Source of the DNA: Ophiodon elongatus
Lineage: Eukaryota > Chordata > Actinopteri > Perciformes > Hexagrammidae
DNA length: 64,000 nucleotides
Direction of reading: 5' to 3'
Assembly: GCA_016806645.1 (NCBI GenBank)
Contig: JACSYO010002116.1
Span: 4,247,001-4,311,000, forward strand
The notes under the pieces are model-generated. The model had not been told where the DNA came from and did not search any database. It saw nothing but the letters and a program-made list of their open reading frames with translations. Position numbers and translations under genes: made by a program. Below are positions 13,210 to 23,219 of this stretch, piece after piece. The first letter of the stretch is position 1; each line of letters begins with the position of its first letter.

Positions 13210-13334
13210 GTCAGTTTTTTGACACACCTGGTACTGGCCAGCTGGCCCTGTGCCCAGATCGATAAATGGTAGCTGGTGAACTGAATGGCAATAGCCAGGG
13301 GTGACTGGCTACCCGCAGTCATGTTCAAGCCTCT

Positions 13335-13338
<4 letters not shown>

Positions 13339-13380
<42 letters not shown>
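13339..13380. repeat. GT microsatellite
   Basis: 21 uninterrupted GT units about 375 bases downstream of the donor of coding exon 2. Confidence 0.95.
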
Positions 13381-13381
<1 letters not shown>

Positions 13382-13756
13382 AGCACAAAGTGGAGAGAAG
13401 CAGTGGGTGACAAGGACTTTAACCTCTGTCAGTGGCCCTTGACGGCCTGAGCAGCTGCCTTGGATAACTGCTGGATACAAACGTGGTGTGACTATAGCCC
13501 ACTACGAACTGTTTTTACTCAAATTTGAGAGGAAAGAAATGCATAACCAAATAGCAAATGTCAATATGACTACGACATGAAGCTTGTTTCAGCTGCTGCA
13601 CCATCTATGTTAACTTAAAACTTAAACAAAGGCTAAAAGCATCAGATCTGGACAAATCTTTTCTCCTAAGTATCCCAAATCTAATTATTGTTTTGCTCAC
13701 GTCTCCTAAAAAGCACCTGAAAAACCCAACAAAACCCATAATTACTGTTTGCATAC

Positions 13757-13870
13757 CGTCAGACATCCCATGAGACTTTGCTCGAAAGGTCGCTGGAAGG
13801 CCCGGGGATCTCCACACCAGTCGAGCAGCTCTGTGGCCGCCGAGTGGAAGTTGGCCGGGTTCTGTAAGTG
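13757..13870 (-). CDS. zmiz1: zmiz1 second coding exon (residues 24-61)
   Basis: The reading frame gives 38 codons, HLQNPANFHSAATELLDWCG followed by DPRAFQRPFEQSLMGCLT. This matches the vertebrate ZMIZ1 N-terminus as I know it, with Ser for Asn in FHNAATELL. This stretch is part of the N-terminal helical, tetratricopeptide-like domain reported to contact NOTCH1. The acceptor is a pyrimidine-rich tract ending TTTGCACAG and the donor is ACG|GTATGC. The exon is exactly 114 bases, so both flanking introns are phase 0. The frame stays open past both splice sites for a while, so only the splice signals and homology set the borders. Confidence 0.96.
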
Positions 13871-15281
13871 CTGTGCAAACACAGAAGAAGGAAACTGCCA
13901 TGAGAAACAATGGGAAATAATGAGCGTTATTTTTTTCACATCAAGTACAAATTGGAGAAACACTGAAAACCAAATAGTTTCGCAGCCCTGGGCTCTCCCT
14001 CCGAACTGCCGTGATTTAATGTCTTGTGTTTCTGCACAACCCTGTGAGGACCTTGACTCTTTCCAATGTACGCCCTCTCAGGGCTCTGCTGCATTGTGGG
14101 AAGAAGATCACACCCATATCAACAATGATGCCAGTGTTTCCTGTTAATCTCTCTTGGCAACACCCAGCCTTCACCCCCGTGACCCACACAGCAACTAAAT
14201 CTTTGCCTCCAATCCTCCTCCTCTCCCTCTCCCTCTCCCTCCCCCCTCCTCATTCACGGCCTGTTTTCAGAATGTAACGGAGCCTCGGCACCAGAAGTCC
14301 ACTGGCTGGCTTGGCCGTTCACAAAGAAAACAACCTTGGTCCTGGCAGCTATGCGCGTAGACTCAATACGCACCGTTGGTGTGTTGTCTAATCTCTTTCA
14401 GTCTCTGTCTGTCTCTCTCGCTTGTTCGCTGAGGCCTGAAACAGTTGAGTCTTTTCTTCCCAGTGTCTGAAGGCTACTCAGGCTGGCAGGACACAATAAG
14501 CGGTTTTAAAATTGGGCTCCCTTTCTTCATGGCTCAGGAGGTTAATAGCTCTGAAATGGGGCAGAGCTGCAGCTTGTTCAGTCGGCGAGATTGAGCCCAC
14601 TTGAAAGCATTTATTATTCTCATCTGGAGCTGAAGCGTCTTGTTTTGTGTGTTCTTGCGGAGAAGGTAGGACTATTGTCTTTAAGGGGCAGCAGAGGTGA
14701 GCGTTTTTTGAAAGGGCAGCTTTCTGGCGGTATGTGACAAAAGGGGCTCTCGGGAGCAACCGCTGCCTAACATGTCAGGCCTGGTACTCGCCCGCAGAGA
14801 AAATCTCTGAGGGCTTCCAATGATATCATGAGCTTCAAGAGAGGCCTTGAGTGGCTCATCTTTTTGGATGTGAAGATTAGCCATTATGGTGTTAGCTGGG
14901 GACTCTCAAAGGGGTCTGGTGGATGATGAAGAGCAGCAGTGGGAGAAAGTGATAGATGCTCTTGTTGAACGAGAGGGCGAGGAGAAGAAACTGTTCTAGA
15001 TGAGTGATATAATCTGGCGTTATTGCTGCTTGATAGGAGGCGTATCAGCCTCCAGCGCGAGAGGAATCAGAACTAGCACAGCAGGGGCTGTCTGTCTAGA
15101 TCTGAACTCACAGCTCCTGCCGCTGCAGCGCTCGCCACCGACTCTGCCTGACAACCTCGACTCTGGTGTGAGGGGGAGGACAGCAGAGGGAAATAGCTCC
15201 ACTGAGTTTTTTGGTGGAGGATGGGGCCTGGGCTGTTCTTGTTGTTGTTGCTGCTGTTCAGGGTCGGATGAGGACAAGAAC

Positions 15282-15316
15282 GGGGAGGTGGGGGGTCGGG
15301 GGGGGTGGGGGGGGGG
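15282..15316 (+). other. G-run cluster, possible G-quadruplex
   Basis: At least four runs of four to ten G separated by one to four bases. On the strand opposite to zmiz1 sense, so it would form on the template DNA rather than in the transcript. Confidence 0.55.
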
Positions 15317-15539
15317 CTGAGTGGCAGCGATGGGGTTTTAGCAGACAAAGAGCCAGACGTTTGACAGACTGTCCTCTGTGAGATGATGGACCGACTTACC
15401 CCTTTACAGGCCAGCCGAGGCTCAGGCTGTTCAGGGCCTACCTGGCTGCATGAAAAACAGCACAACACCTGGCTCTCTGCCAGCGGCTTTCCCCAAACCA
15501 AAACAACACCCTGCTGGCAGAGCCGCCACAAGCTCAGAG

Positions 15540-16200
15540 CTCACTGACTAACTCGGCGCCTTTGAAGTCTGGTTTACTACGAATTCTATTACAGCCAGAG
15601 TCGAGGAGTATATAAACCGGAGCACAATTAGTGCATTTATTAAGCTAGACGTGTTAACTCGGGCTATTTAGGGCCTATCAGTGACGCCTGAGAAAATAAT
15701 TGTGGAGGCTTTGTGAAGGGAGTAGTGTCAATGCTGCAAAACCTCTACTCATTTGAGAAAAGCTGACATTTTGGTTAAACAGTTTTTCGACATCAAGCAC
15801 ATCGCGACGCGCGGTAGAAGTAAGAGCACCAGAGCAATAAGAGAGGCTGTTTAGAAAAAGGTGATTATAGTGCCCAGGAGTTTGGGAGGGGGTTGTTTAA
15901 CAGCCGGCACAGAGAAAAGGGATATGTCACCTCATAATCGCAAGCTCAAAGCCCCATCATTCACCGATTCACTGTAAGGCATGGTGTCATATGGATGTTG
16001 GGAGATATAAAGGATCACACCCACATAGCATAAACAAATAAGCCCACAGCCTGCCAGCCAGCCAGCGAGTTCTTGTAGACGATTAATCACAGGCAGAGGC
16101 GGTAGCCCTGGGTTATGTCTGACTGTGTCTTTCTGTCTGTATCTGTCTGCGAGGAGTCTCCTGAAAGCTGGCAGTCAAGGAAGCATTTAAGCAATACCAC
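15540..16200. promoter_or_regulatory. Candidate conserved non-coding region near coding exon 1
   Basis: Repeat-free sequence with motifs such as AGCACAATTAGTGCATTTATT, GTGTTAACTCGG and GAAAATAATTGTGG (homeodomain- and POU-like cores). It lies less than 1.1 kb downstream of the start-codon exon. Inferred only from texture. Confidence 0.25.
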
Positions 16201-16330
16201 AACAAGGGCCGGCATTACGTCAAGAGTCAGGAACGTGATGTAAGGGAGCACAAGAGCAGGAGGGAGAAAGTAGAGTCTGTTACGTTGCTGGTCTCTTTGA
16301 AGTCTCTTCTTGTGTTCACTACCAGACTTG

Positions 16331-16382
16331 CTCCTCTCCCTCTCCCTCTCTCTCTCTCTCTGTCTCTCTCTCTCTCTCTCTG
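16331..16382. repeat. CT/GA microsatellite
   Basis: CT-rich array with CCCT and TGTC interruptions. In the zmiz1 transcript it is a GA-rich purine tract about 190 bases past the donor of coding exon 1. Confidence 0.9.
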
Positions 16383-16568
16383 ACCCTGTGCAACATGATC
16401 TGTGTGACTGGAGCTAATGGCCAGAAAACCGATGCCCATATAAGGTGCTGAGAGGAGAAAGGACTGCAGGAGAAGAGAGGAAATGTAGATTCTTGTATCT
16501 TTGCCACCAATCCATGTCTGTATTTTGCTGACTGAAGTTGAAGGAGGCCTACGGGTCTTTATACACAC

Positions 16569-16637
16569 CTGTTTGATGCACTGCAGCCTGTCATTGGTCT
16601 GCTGGATGTGCCGGTCCATCGATGGTAACGTGTTCAT
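16569..16637 (-). CDS. zmiz1: zmiz1 first coding exon (residues 1-23)
   Basis: This exon encodes the N-terminus of ZMIZ1, a nuclear PIAS-like coactivator known to work with androgen receptor, SMADs, p53 and NOTCH1. The translation begins MNTLPSMDRHIQQTNDRLQ and ends CIKQ. From memory the mammalian protein begins MNSMDRHIQQTNDRLQ, so the core is identical and the fish form has three extra residues after MN. The exon ends in CAG at 16569 and is followed by a GT donor (GTGTGT). The length is 69 bases, so the intron is phase 0. The start at 16637 has A at -3 in CAAGATG, a good context. The internal Met7 is a weaker alternative start. The next coding exon (13870-13757) continues in frame. Whether this is the zmiz1a or zmiz1b paralogue cannot be told from here. 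Confidence 0.95.
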
Positions 16638-16677
16638 CTTGATGTCTCTACCAGGACGCCATTAAAGGTCCTGTACT
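16638..16677 (-). other. zmiz1: zmiz1 5' UTR part of the start-codon exon
   Basis: Upstream of the start codon the minus strand reads CTCCTCCTCGGCTTCCTTTA then CAG. This is a good acceptor, placing the exon border at 16677. A second AG seven bases on (CAG at 16671-16673) is a possible tandem acceptor. The acceptor implies at least one further untranslated exon at higher coordinates. The sequence shows the splice signal directly; its use is inferred. Confidence 0.75.
16648..16662 (-). promoter_or_regulatory. Minimal upstream ORF in the zmiz1 5' UTR
   Basis: An ATG at 16662-16660 is followed in frame by GCG TCC TGG TAG, encoding MASW and a stop. It ends 10 bases before the zmiz1 start codon. 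The context is weak at -3 (T) but has G at +4. Such short upstream ORFs can lower or gate translation of the main frame; that role is inferred. If the candidate exon at 61705-61820 is joined directly, this ATG lies inside a longer upstream frame ending at the same TAG. Confidence 0.55.
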
Positions 16678-17363
16678 CTGTAAAGGAAGCCGAGGAGGAG
16701 AGGTACATCTGTTAGAACAGGTTTTTGCCGCGTCACATATGTAAACAGTTTGTAGCCTATGAAGTTCAAACAGCCTTTTAGCAGCTTGACAAATTCGCAA
16801 ATAGGTAAGACAGCTTGTTTATGCACTGACTCATTGAAGGGCTTGATGCGCCTTAGGCACGTGTTGTTGTTTTTTTGGGCAAATGCATAAAACTGAGACG
16901 TCTCACAGCGGCGCTTTTAACGACAAACAGAAACATGATGAAACTGAAAGAAAACGTCATTGCTTCATGTTACTTGTTGGAGAAAAATCGAACACACACT
17001 GAAACCAACAAAGGACATAAACCCGTTATCTCTCTGTAAAAGAAGCACACCTCAGAGTCAAGGTTATCAGTGTGGCAGAGACAACACATTTATACCCACA
17101 TCTAACAGCAGATAAGGTTTAGCATCTCTTCCTTTCTGTGTGTACAGTATCTTCTTCTGATCCAACAGTGAGCAGCAGAAACAAGGACAATCTCAGGCCC
17201 ACGCTCATCACTACATCTCGGAGAAACCGAGGCTGGATTAATAGGCATCGTGCTGCTCCACCAGCGAGGCCTCCGTCCCTCACCATCCCTCTGTGTTTAT
17301 CTCCATCAGTGTTGGTCCGCCTCACATTCCTCCGCACAAAAGGCGAACTGAGAGACCACAGGT

Positions 17364-17395
17364 GGGGCGGGGTGGGGGATGGAGGGGGGGGGGGG
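17364..17395 (+). other. G-run cluster, possible G-quadruplex
   Basis: Runs of 4, 4, 5 and 12 G separated by one, one and five bases. Plus strand, so template-side relative to zmiz1. Confidence 0.6.
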
Positions 17396-17585
17396 TTCAG
17401 GGATCTAGAAAGCTGCTCAGTACTGATAAAGGGTCCCCCAAGATCCCCTGCTGTGAGAAACAGACCGAGAGTATGAATACGATGAAAGCATAGTGCTCAG
17501 CCAGGGAGTTTTTATGTGTAATGCTTAGTCTGGTGGGCTTATCTTAGAAAGACTATTGCACACACTTTCTGTCTCTCTCACTCTA

Positions 17586-17680
17586 ACACACACACACACG
17601 CACACGCACACACACACACACGCGCGCGCACACACACACGCACACACACACACACACACACGCAGACACAGAGACACACA
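17586..17680. repeat. CA microsatellite with CG core
   Basis: About 90 bases of CA with GC interruptions and a CGCGCGCG core near 17621. Continuous alternating purine-pyrimidine sequence, so a Z-DNA candidate. Confidence 0.9.
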
Positions 17681-18436
17681 CTTAAGAGCATGTAAACACA
17701 AAAGCTTGAATTCTCACTTTGATTAAGCGTAAAGGTAAAACTTCAAAGGAACACTTTGAGAATAAGAGTGTATTACTAATCCTCTGAGCTTAAGCATTAC
17801 CAGAGTAGAATTACCTGGAGTGCACTTGCACAAAGTCTTAAACATCAGCGGATACATTGCTCGCATGAGTACAAGGGGAATTCTGGAGCAAATGTTGTCA
17901 AACGGTGGGCAGCCATGCGTCTCTTGTCAGGTTAAATGGGCACGATGCTGCAGTGGGAGCTGTGAAAAGTCCCGACAAAGCAGCAGCTACATTCTGCAGG
18001 GCACAAAACAAATCGGACCGAGCCTAATGCGACCGTAGCTTTGGGTGGCCTAATTCTGCGGTGCTGTCAGCGTCCAGCAGGTGTCTCCCTCTCCTGCTGC
18101 TAACCAGCATGTCTCTTTCACACACTACACCCGGAGCAAGTGGTCCAGAGAGGGCTCCTTTAAGCCCTGACAAGTGCTACAAATCCCCTTCAGCGGCCAG
18201 GCAGCTCCACGGACCGCTAACAGGGCACGCTCCAGCCCAGTGCTTGCCGTCTGACCTTGTGGCTATTGATTAACTGTTTCGTCTTCAGCTCCCCTTCCTG
18301 CTGTCCCAACATCACCCGCAGCCAAGACTGAAGAGGAAGGAGGGAGATTGGAGGGGGTGGAGAAATCTGCCTCTTTTACCCAATAATCTCTTTCTTTTTC
18401 CCCCCTCCTTCCCTCTTTTGTGCTTTCACAAAGTCC

Positions 18437-18460
18437 AACACACACAGACACACACACACA

Positions 18461-18505
<45 letters not shown>
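18437..18505. repeat. CA microsatellite
   Basis: About 33 CA units with two GACA interruptions. Confidence 0.95.
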
Positions 18506-18507
<2 letters not shown>

Positions 18508-18635
18508 GCCTCACACAAACGGGCAGCGCTTTTGTTAGTCGATGAAAAGACGGGCCCTCAGGTTCTGAAAGGAAAATGAGTGAGGTGGAAATGCGACTGG
18601 CGTGGCGTTGTAACTGAGATAAGAAGTCAATCCAC

Positions 18636-18670
18636 CTGACTGACTGACTGACTGACTGACTGACTGACTG
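18636..18670. repeat. CTGA tetranucleotide repeat
   Basis: Eight or more exact CTGA units (CTGACTGACTGA and so on). Confidence 0.95.
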
Positions 18671-19183
18671 TCCAGGCTGACAGACGCTTAAGAACCACAC
18701 CCTCCGTTCAGGGGGAAAATGTGTTGCATAACAGACGACGCTTCTGTGGAAACATGGCAGAAGACCTCCTCCTGCCCATAAATCCTTGTTTACTATCAAA
18801 ATAAAGCACAGTAATCTGTTCAATCATCATATGAGGAAAAACAATTTAATGTTTCAACAGGAACTGTTTTTCTCCTCTTTTCCAGATTTTGTTTCTTGAG
18901 ACTTTCTGGGCTACTGCTGTTGTTGTTTGAGCATGCTGAAGACGGGCCTGCTTAATCTTTATTGTCTCCAAAACATCTTAATCAGCTCCACTCAGCACTG
19001 CTTACCAGAGGTGCAAAGCAAAGGATTACACATCCAATTATGCTGTGCATATTACAACCTCCCTTTATACAGCAGTGGGAGGATGCTCCTATGAATCAGA
19101 GCAGAGTAACAAACCACAAATAATACTAACATCCGAGGAAGCCTCCATTTCGTTCTCTCACTGTCTCAAAAAATAACAACAAC

Positions 19184-19184
<1 letters not shown>

Positions 19185-19238
<54 letters not shown>
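19185..19238. repeat. CA microsatellite
   Basis: About 26 CA units, preceded by an AAC trinucleotide run. Confidence 0.95.
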
Positions 19239-19454
19239 CCACGTTTTGTTTCCCTCCTTCTCTCTTTCCATGAGCAAAACAAGCCGGGGGAAGTGGGGCA
19301 AGAAATAAGTGCTCAGAAACAAAAGCAATGTAATATGAAAAGCACTGGAGTATGGCAGGAAGGGGGCAAGAAGGGCCAGAGTCAGTGGGGAAAAGAAACA
19401 GAGAGAAAGAAAAACAAAGAGTATTGAAATTATCTCGTCATCAGCGGCAGCAGC

Positions 19455-19507
19455 ACACACACACTTATTCATACACACACACAGACACACACACACACAC
19501 ACACACG
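19455..19507. repeat. Interrupted CA microsatellite
   Basis: Three CA blocks separated by TTATTCAT and GACA. Confidence 0.9.
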
Positions 19508-19949
19508 CGTAGAGTGTGATCACTCATATGAGTGATTTCTCATTTCAGACAAATGACTACCATCTTTGTCAAGTGCAGCTGGCTTTGTGAATGGGATGGC
19601 TGGTGGGGGTTGCGTGGACGCGGCTACACAGGAGTTCATAAAGCTCTCCAATACTGTGTATTGTATAGGAGTACATTAGGAGCAGGACTGGGAAATATGT
19701 TGAGAATGAGTATCAAGATATTATTATTTTTATCGCCCAAACATCTATACATATATTATCAGGACAGTGCAATTATATGTTAAATTACCTAAAAAACGCC
19801 CCAAATTAAATTCATTAAAAAATACTATATTTATCCCTTAAGGGGCAATTTGAGGCAAGCGATTTCGCGCAATTCATTCACACACATAACAAGATGGCGA
19901 TATTCGGTAATTTGCAAAAAGTTGTGAAAGGGTGCAATATCATAAGGGG

Positions 19950-20060
19950 TGTAACTATTCTCCGAATCCACGGTTCGGTTCAGACACTGCGGGTTGAACC
20001 GGGCCACGGCTCCAGAACCGTACGGTTGATGACCAAATCATTCCAACGGGATCCTGCTGA
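19950..20060 (+). mobile_element. Possible hAT-type terminal fragment
   Basis: The string AAGGGGTGTAACTATTCTCC, followed by CCACGGTTCGGTTCAG and CCGTACGGTTGATG, resembles the ends of fish hAT-like elements, which often begin CAGGGGTGTAACGATTC. No transposase frame or matching second end is visible. A relic, if correct. Confidence 0.4.
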
Positions 20061-20725
20061 AAGTTGATAAACAATTAGCGATATTAATAAGCACAAGTCC
20101 TGCAGCAACAACAAAGCGCTGCGTCTCCGGGCCAACATACTGTAGTATTTCTTACACATTAGTTTTACATTTTAGTTACATTTTAGTAATGCTGTGGTAT
20201 GAATGGTGGTTTGAATGGGCTCCACAAGCCCAGGGGGAGATAAAAAAAAAAACATATTCTATGCATAAAATATATTCAGTTTAAGTTAAATAATGATGGC
20301 TTTGCATGCAAAACTATGGAAAATAACATTTTTGGTGGTGTTTTATTGCTTAATCTTCTAAGCAGTCTATCCTGTATGTAAAGTGTAGAGGGCAGTGCTG
20401 AACAATATAAAGGAGCAAGTCTGGCCAGAGATCATCTTCATTATTCAGCAACGGTCTGAAAAGGGAGAACATAACTATCACTCCTTCTCTCCGGACACAG
20501 TGGGAGATCTTCTCTCCTCCTCCTCCTCCTCCTCATCTTCAGTTATATGGCCACAGCTTTTCTTTCTCTCACTGCTATGTGCTTTTTGCTCCTCTTTTCT
20601 ATAGCCCTCAGACATCATTAGAGCCACCCAGCATGCGACTCCTTTCCACCACCTTCCATTTTCCGTTCTATCATTTTCCTCTCGCCGTCCCTCATATCTC
20701 AACCCTCCTGCCACTCTTCTTCCCT

Positions 20726-20755
20726 CCCCCTCTGCCCCCCCCCCACCCCCACCCC
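20726..20755 (-). other. G-run cluster on the transcript strand
   Basis: The plus strand shows runs of 5, 10, 5 and 4 C, so the zmiz1 precursor RNA would carry four G runs able to form a quadruplex. It follows a TCC array at 20513-20536. Confidence 0.55.
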
Positions 20756-20972
20756 TTCCCTCCTCCCTCTCCTTCCTGGGGCCCCGTGCGGGAGCTGCCA
20801 TAACAGGAGGTGGAATGGATTCATTTGCTCTAATGTGGTTTGGGCTGCAGCGTGGCACGGCACAGAGCGACACTTTCTCCCAGTGCACAGGGCTCCTCTC
20901 CCTCTCTTTCTCTCTCGGTCCGCAGTTCATGTGTTTTCAAACAGGCCAATCAACACCACTCAGCTGTGCTGG

Positions 20973-21106
20973 CCTCTCTCTCTCTCTCCCTCTCTCTCCC
21001 TCTCTCTCCCTCTCTCTCTCTCACAATCTCTGCTCTCAGTGTGTCTGTAGAAAGCCACCAGCCCTCCCTCTCTCTCTCTCTCTCTCTCTCGCTCTCACAC
21101 ACACAC
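20973..21106. repeat. Two CT arrays, the second ending in CA
   Basis: CT/CCCT arrays occupy 20973-21023 and 21064-21106, the latter ending in CACACACAC. Between them is about 40 bases of unique sequence. Confidence 0.9.
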
Positions 21107-21879
21107 TATTATCTGTAGTGGCAAACTCCCATAGCCAGAGAGTCCCTTTTTGCTCTCATTGCCTTTATTTTCCCAGGTCCACTCCACTCTGTCCTCAGCT
21201 GCCGTCTCTTCATTTTTATAAAACTACTTCCACCATCATACCCCTGCTTTCCTGCCTTGTTTCGTTCTTTGCATTATTTTGTTAATCCTCTCCTCCACTA
21301 ATCTCCCCGCAGCCCTTTTCTCTCCCAGCAAAAAGCCAACTATTGGCCACAACGCTCCCCACGGCCTTTATAAAACTCAACAGCATCATAACACTGGCCT
21401 CAATAAAAATTTGAAGTGACTTGTCCCATGGGGATGGGAAAAAAAACAAACTCTAAATGTTGCTGTTTGTTTATCTTCTGTTTTAATGTGACAACCACAG
21501 GAGCACCGGGCAGCTATGTGACACCCAACACTGCAATGCAAACAGCTGTGATGTGGGGATACGTGAGCTGCTCTGCTGCTGTCTATAAATATGGAGCTTT
21601 AGTTGTGGAGTATTGCAGGTATGCGCCACCAGATACCCCCGGGAGCAGCCGATTATTTCACCACTCAATGTGTGAGATCAGAAAAAAGCACCATGTACTA
21701 AGTGAGCACAGAGGTGCCCTCTCTTTCGGCTAATAGGGACTGGCAACACGAGACTTCATGTGGTAACTGAATGCATTGATATTGGCAGCATGATAATATT
21801 CTAGGTATTGCTTTTACAAGGTACTTACTCGGTTACATGGACTTACTCACATTAAGACACAATATTGCATCTAACAATC

Positions 21880-22085
21880 ATTTTCACCATCAATAAATCT
21901 ATTAATGTGTTTTGTTGATTAATTGATTCATGAATCATCTGTAAGATATCTGGTCTGAAGTAATGTCTTCTAGTTTGTTTTGTCTAACATCCCACTGTAT
22001 TAAGTTTACAGTGACAAAAAAAGCAACAAATCAGAGCAAGTGTTTTTTCTTTTCTTGGTTTGTCACTTTCAATCAATAATCAAAT
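21880..22085 (+). repeat. Decayed teleost repeat (CCAAAACCCAAAG family)
   Basis: GTTGATTAATTGATTCATG, AATGTCTTCTAGTTTGTTTT and TATTAAGTTTACAGTGAC line up in order with the family seen at 31645-31830 and 1960-2040. The phrases are heavily mutated. Confidence 0.5.
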
Positions 22086-22119
22086 ATGCTGTTTGATAAA
22101 AGTTGGTTGTACTTATTTT

Positions 22120-22290
22120 TGCCCCAGGAGTTGGTGGGGACCCAAAACAGAGCAAAAAGGAGAGTGGACTATTGAACATTTGCCTTGTGGCCTGAGATAT
22201 GACTAATAAGCAACTGTTAACTGTTAAGTTCACCATATTGACTTAAAGGTGATGATTTGTCACTGTTGTTTACAGCTGGTTGTGCTGCCT
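22120..22290 (+). repeat. Teleost repeat copy (GGAGTTGGTGG family)
   Basis: CCAGGAGTTGGTGGGGACCC, AAAACAGAGCAAAAAGGAGA and CATTTGCCTTGTGGC match, in the same order, the copy at 62770-62890 (CAGGAGTTGGTGGAGA, AACAGAGCGAAAAG, CATTTGCCAGGTGGC). Two copies in one window show it is dispersed. Confidence 0.7.
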
Positions 22291-23153
22291 CAAAGTGCCA
22301 AACAAGTTACTTATTGCAGGTTTGAGCTGCCAGAATACTTTGCAGATGGTTGAAAGAATTCCCCCCCGATTTCAGATCATCTGAAGGCGAGGGTTACTGC
22401 CCGACCATTTCTGAAACTTTGCAGAACCGATTATCGGACCTTCACTCCACTTCACACCAAGATTGGCCAGCTGTGCAGAGGCGAGAAAGCAGCCAGGGTT
22501 TCAACTTCTCCTTCAAGCTCTCTGTTTTCATTCTTGACACACAACCACAAGGTCCAACGCTCTGAACGTCTTCCAGGAGAGACTGTCCGAAAATGTACCG
22601 TGCCCCATTAATGCAACACTTTCACCACATTTAAACCATATCCCCTTTCTAAGCCGGGCGGGGTTTTTTCACACTTATAATTTCCGACATGATCATTCGA
22701 ACTAGAACTGTTCAACCATAATCCTGCCCTTAAGCTCTATTTTAACCACAACAAAACCCCCAGCTGATGCCATAACACATCCTGAATTGTGGTACACTAT
22801 GTTATATATCAAAATACTATTCAGCAGTAGTGTCAGTAGACTTTTCTTTCTCTTTTTATATCTGTGTGTGTGGGCCCACGAGCCCATGTTTTTGTTTTCC
22901 ATTGTCTCAAGTGCATTAATAGGGAAAGGCCATCTTTCTAATCATGAGATATGAAATCAGGTCATCCACGAGCAGAACGGAGCTTGAGCCTCACATGATA
23001 AATGAATGAACTCCTTATTCCATAGAATGTTCCAGTTGCTGAGGACTATAAATACCAGCTGGAGAAGATTGTATGTCCTGGCTGCCACATACGATTTTCC
23101 ACTGTCACGAAAGGCAAGATTTTATCACTCGTGATGCACAAGGGATGAAGAAA

Positions 23154-23165
23154 GTGTGCGTGTGC

Positions 23166-23196
<31 letters not shown>

Positions 23197-23219
23197 CGCG
23201 TGTGCGTGTGTGTGTGTGT
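23154..23219. repeat. GT microsatellite with GC interruptions
   Basis: About 33 dinucleotides of GT with GCGCGTGTGC blocks. Confidence 0.95.

Larger units (their letters stand above)
10814..13756 (-). other. zmiz1: zmiz1 intron between coding exons 2 and 3
   Basis: The intron is 2943 bases, phase 0, running from GTATGC at 13756 to the acceptor CAG at 10814-10816. It contains GT arrays at 11399-11458, 13142-13209 and 13339-13380. The block at about 12585-13050 is unique sequence resembling a conserved element. Nothing else coding is visible. Confidence 0.9.
13871..16568 (-). other. zmiz1: zmiz1 intron between coding exons 1 and 2
   Basis: The intron is 2698 bases, phase 0, from the donor at 16567-16568 to the acceptor CAG at 13871-13873. 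It holds a CT/GA tract about 190 bases inside the donor, a G-run cluster at 15282-15316, and a repeat-free stretch at about 15540-16200. No further exon is recognised. Confidence 0.9.
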
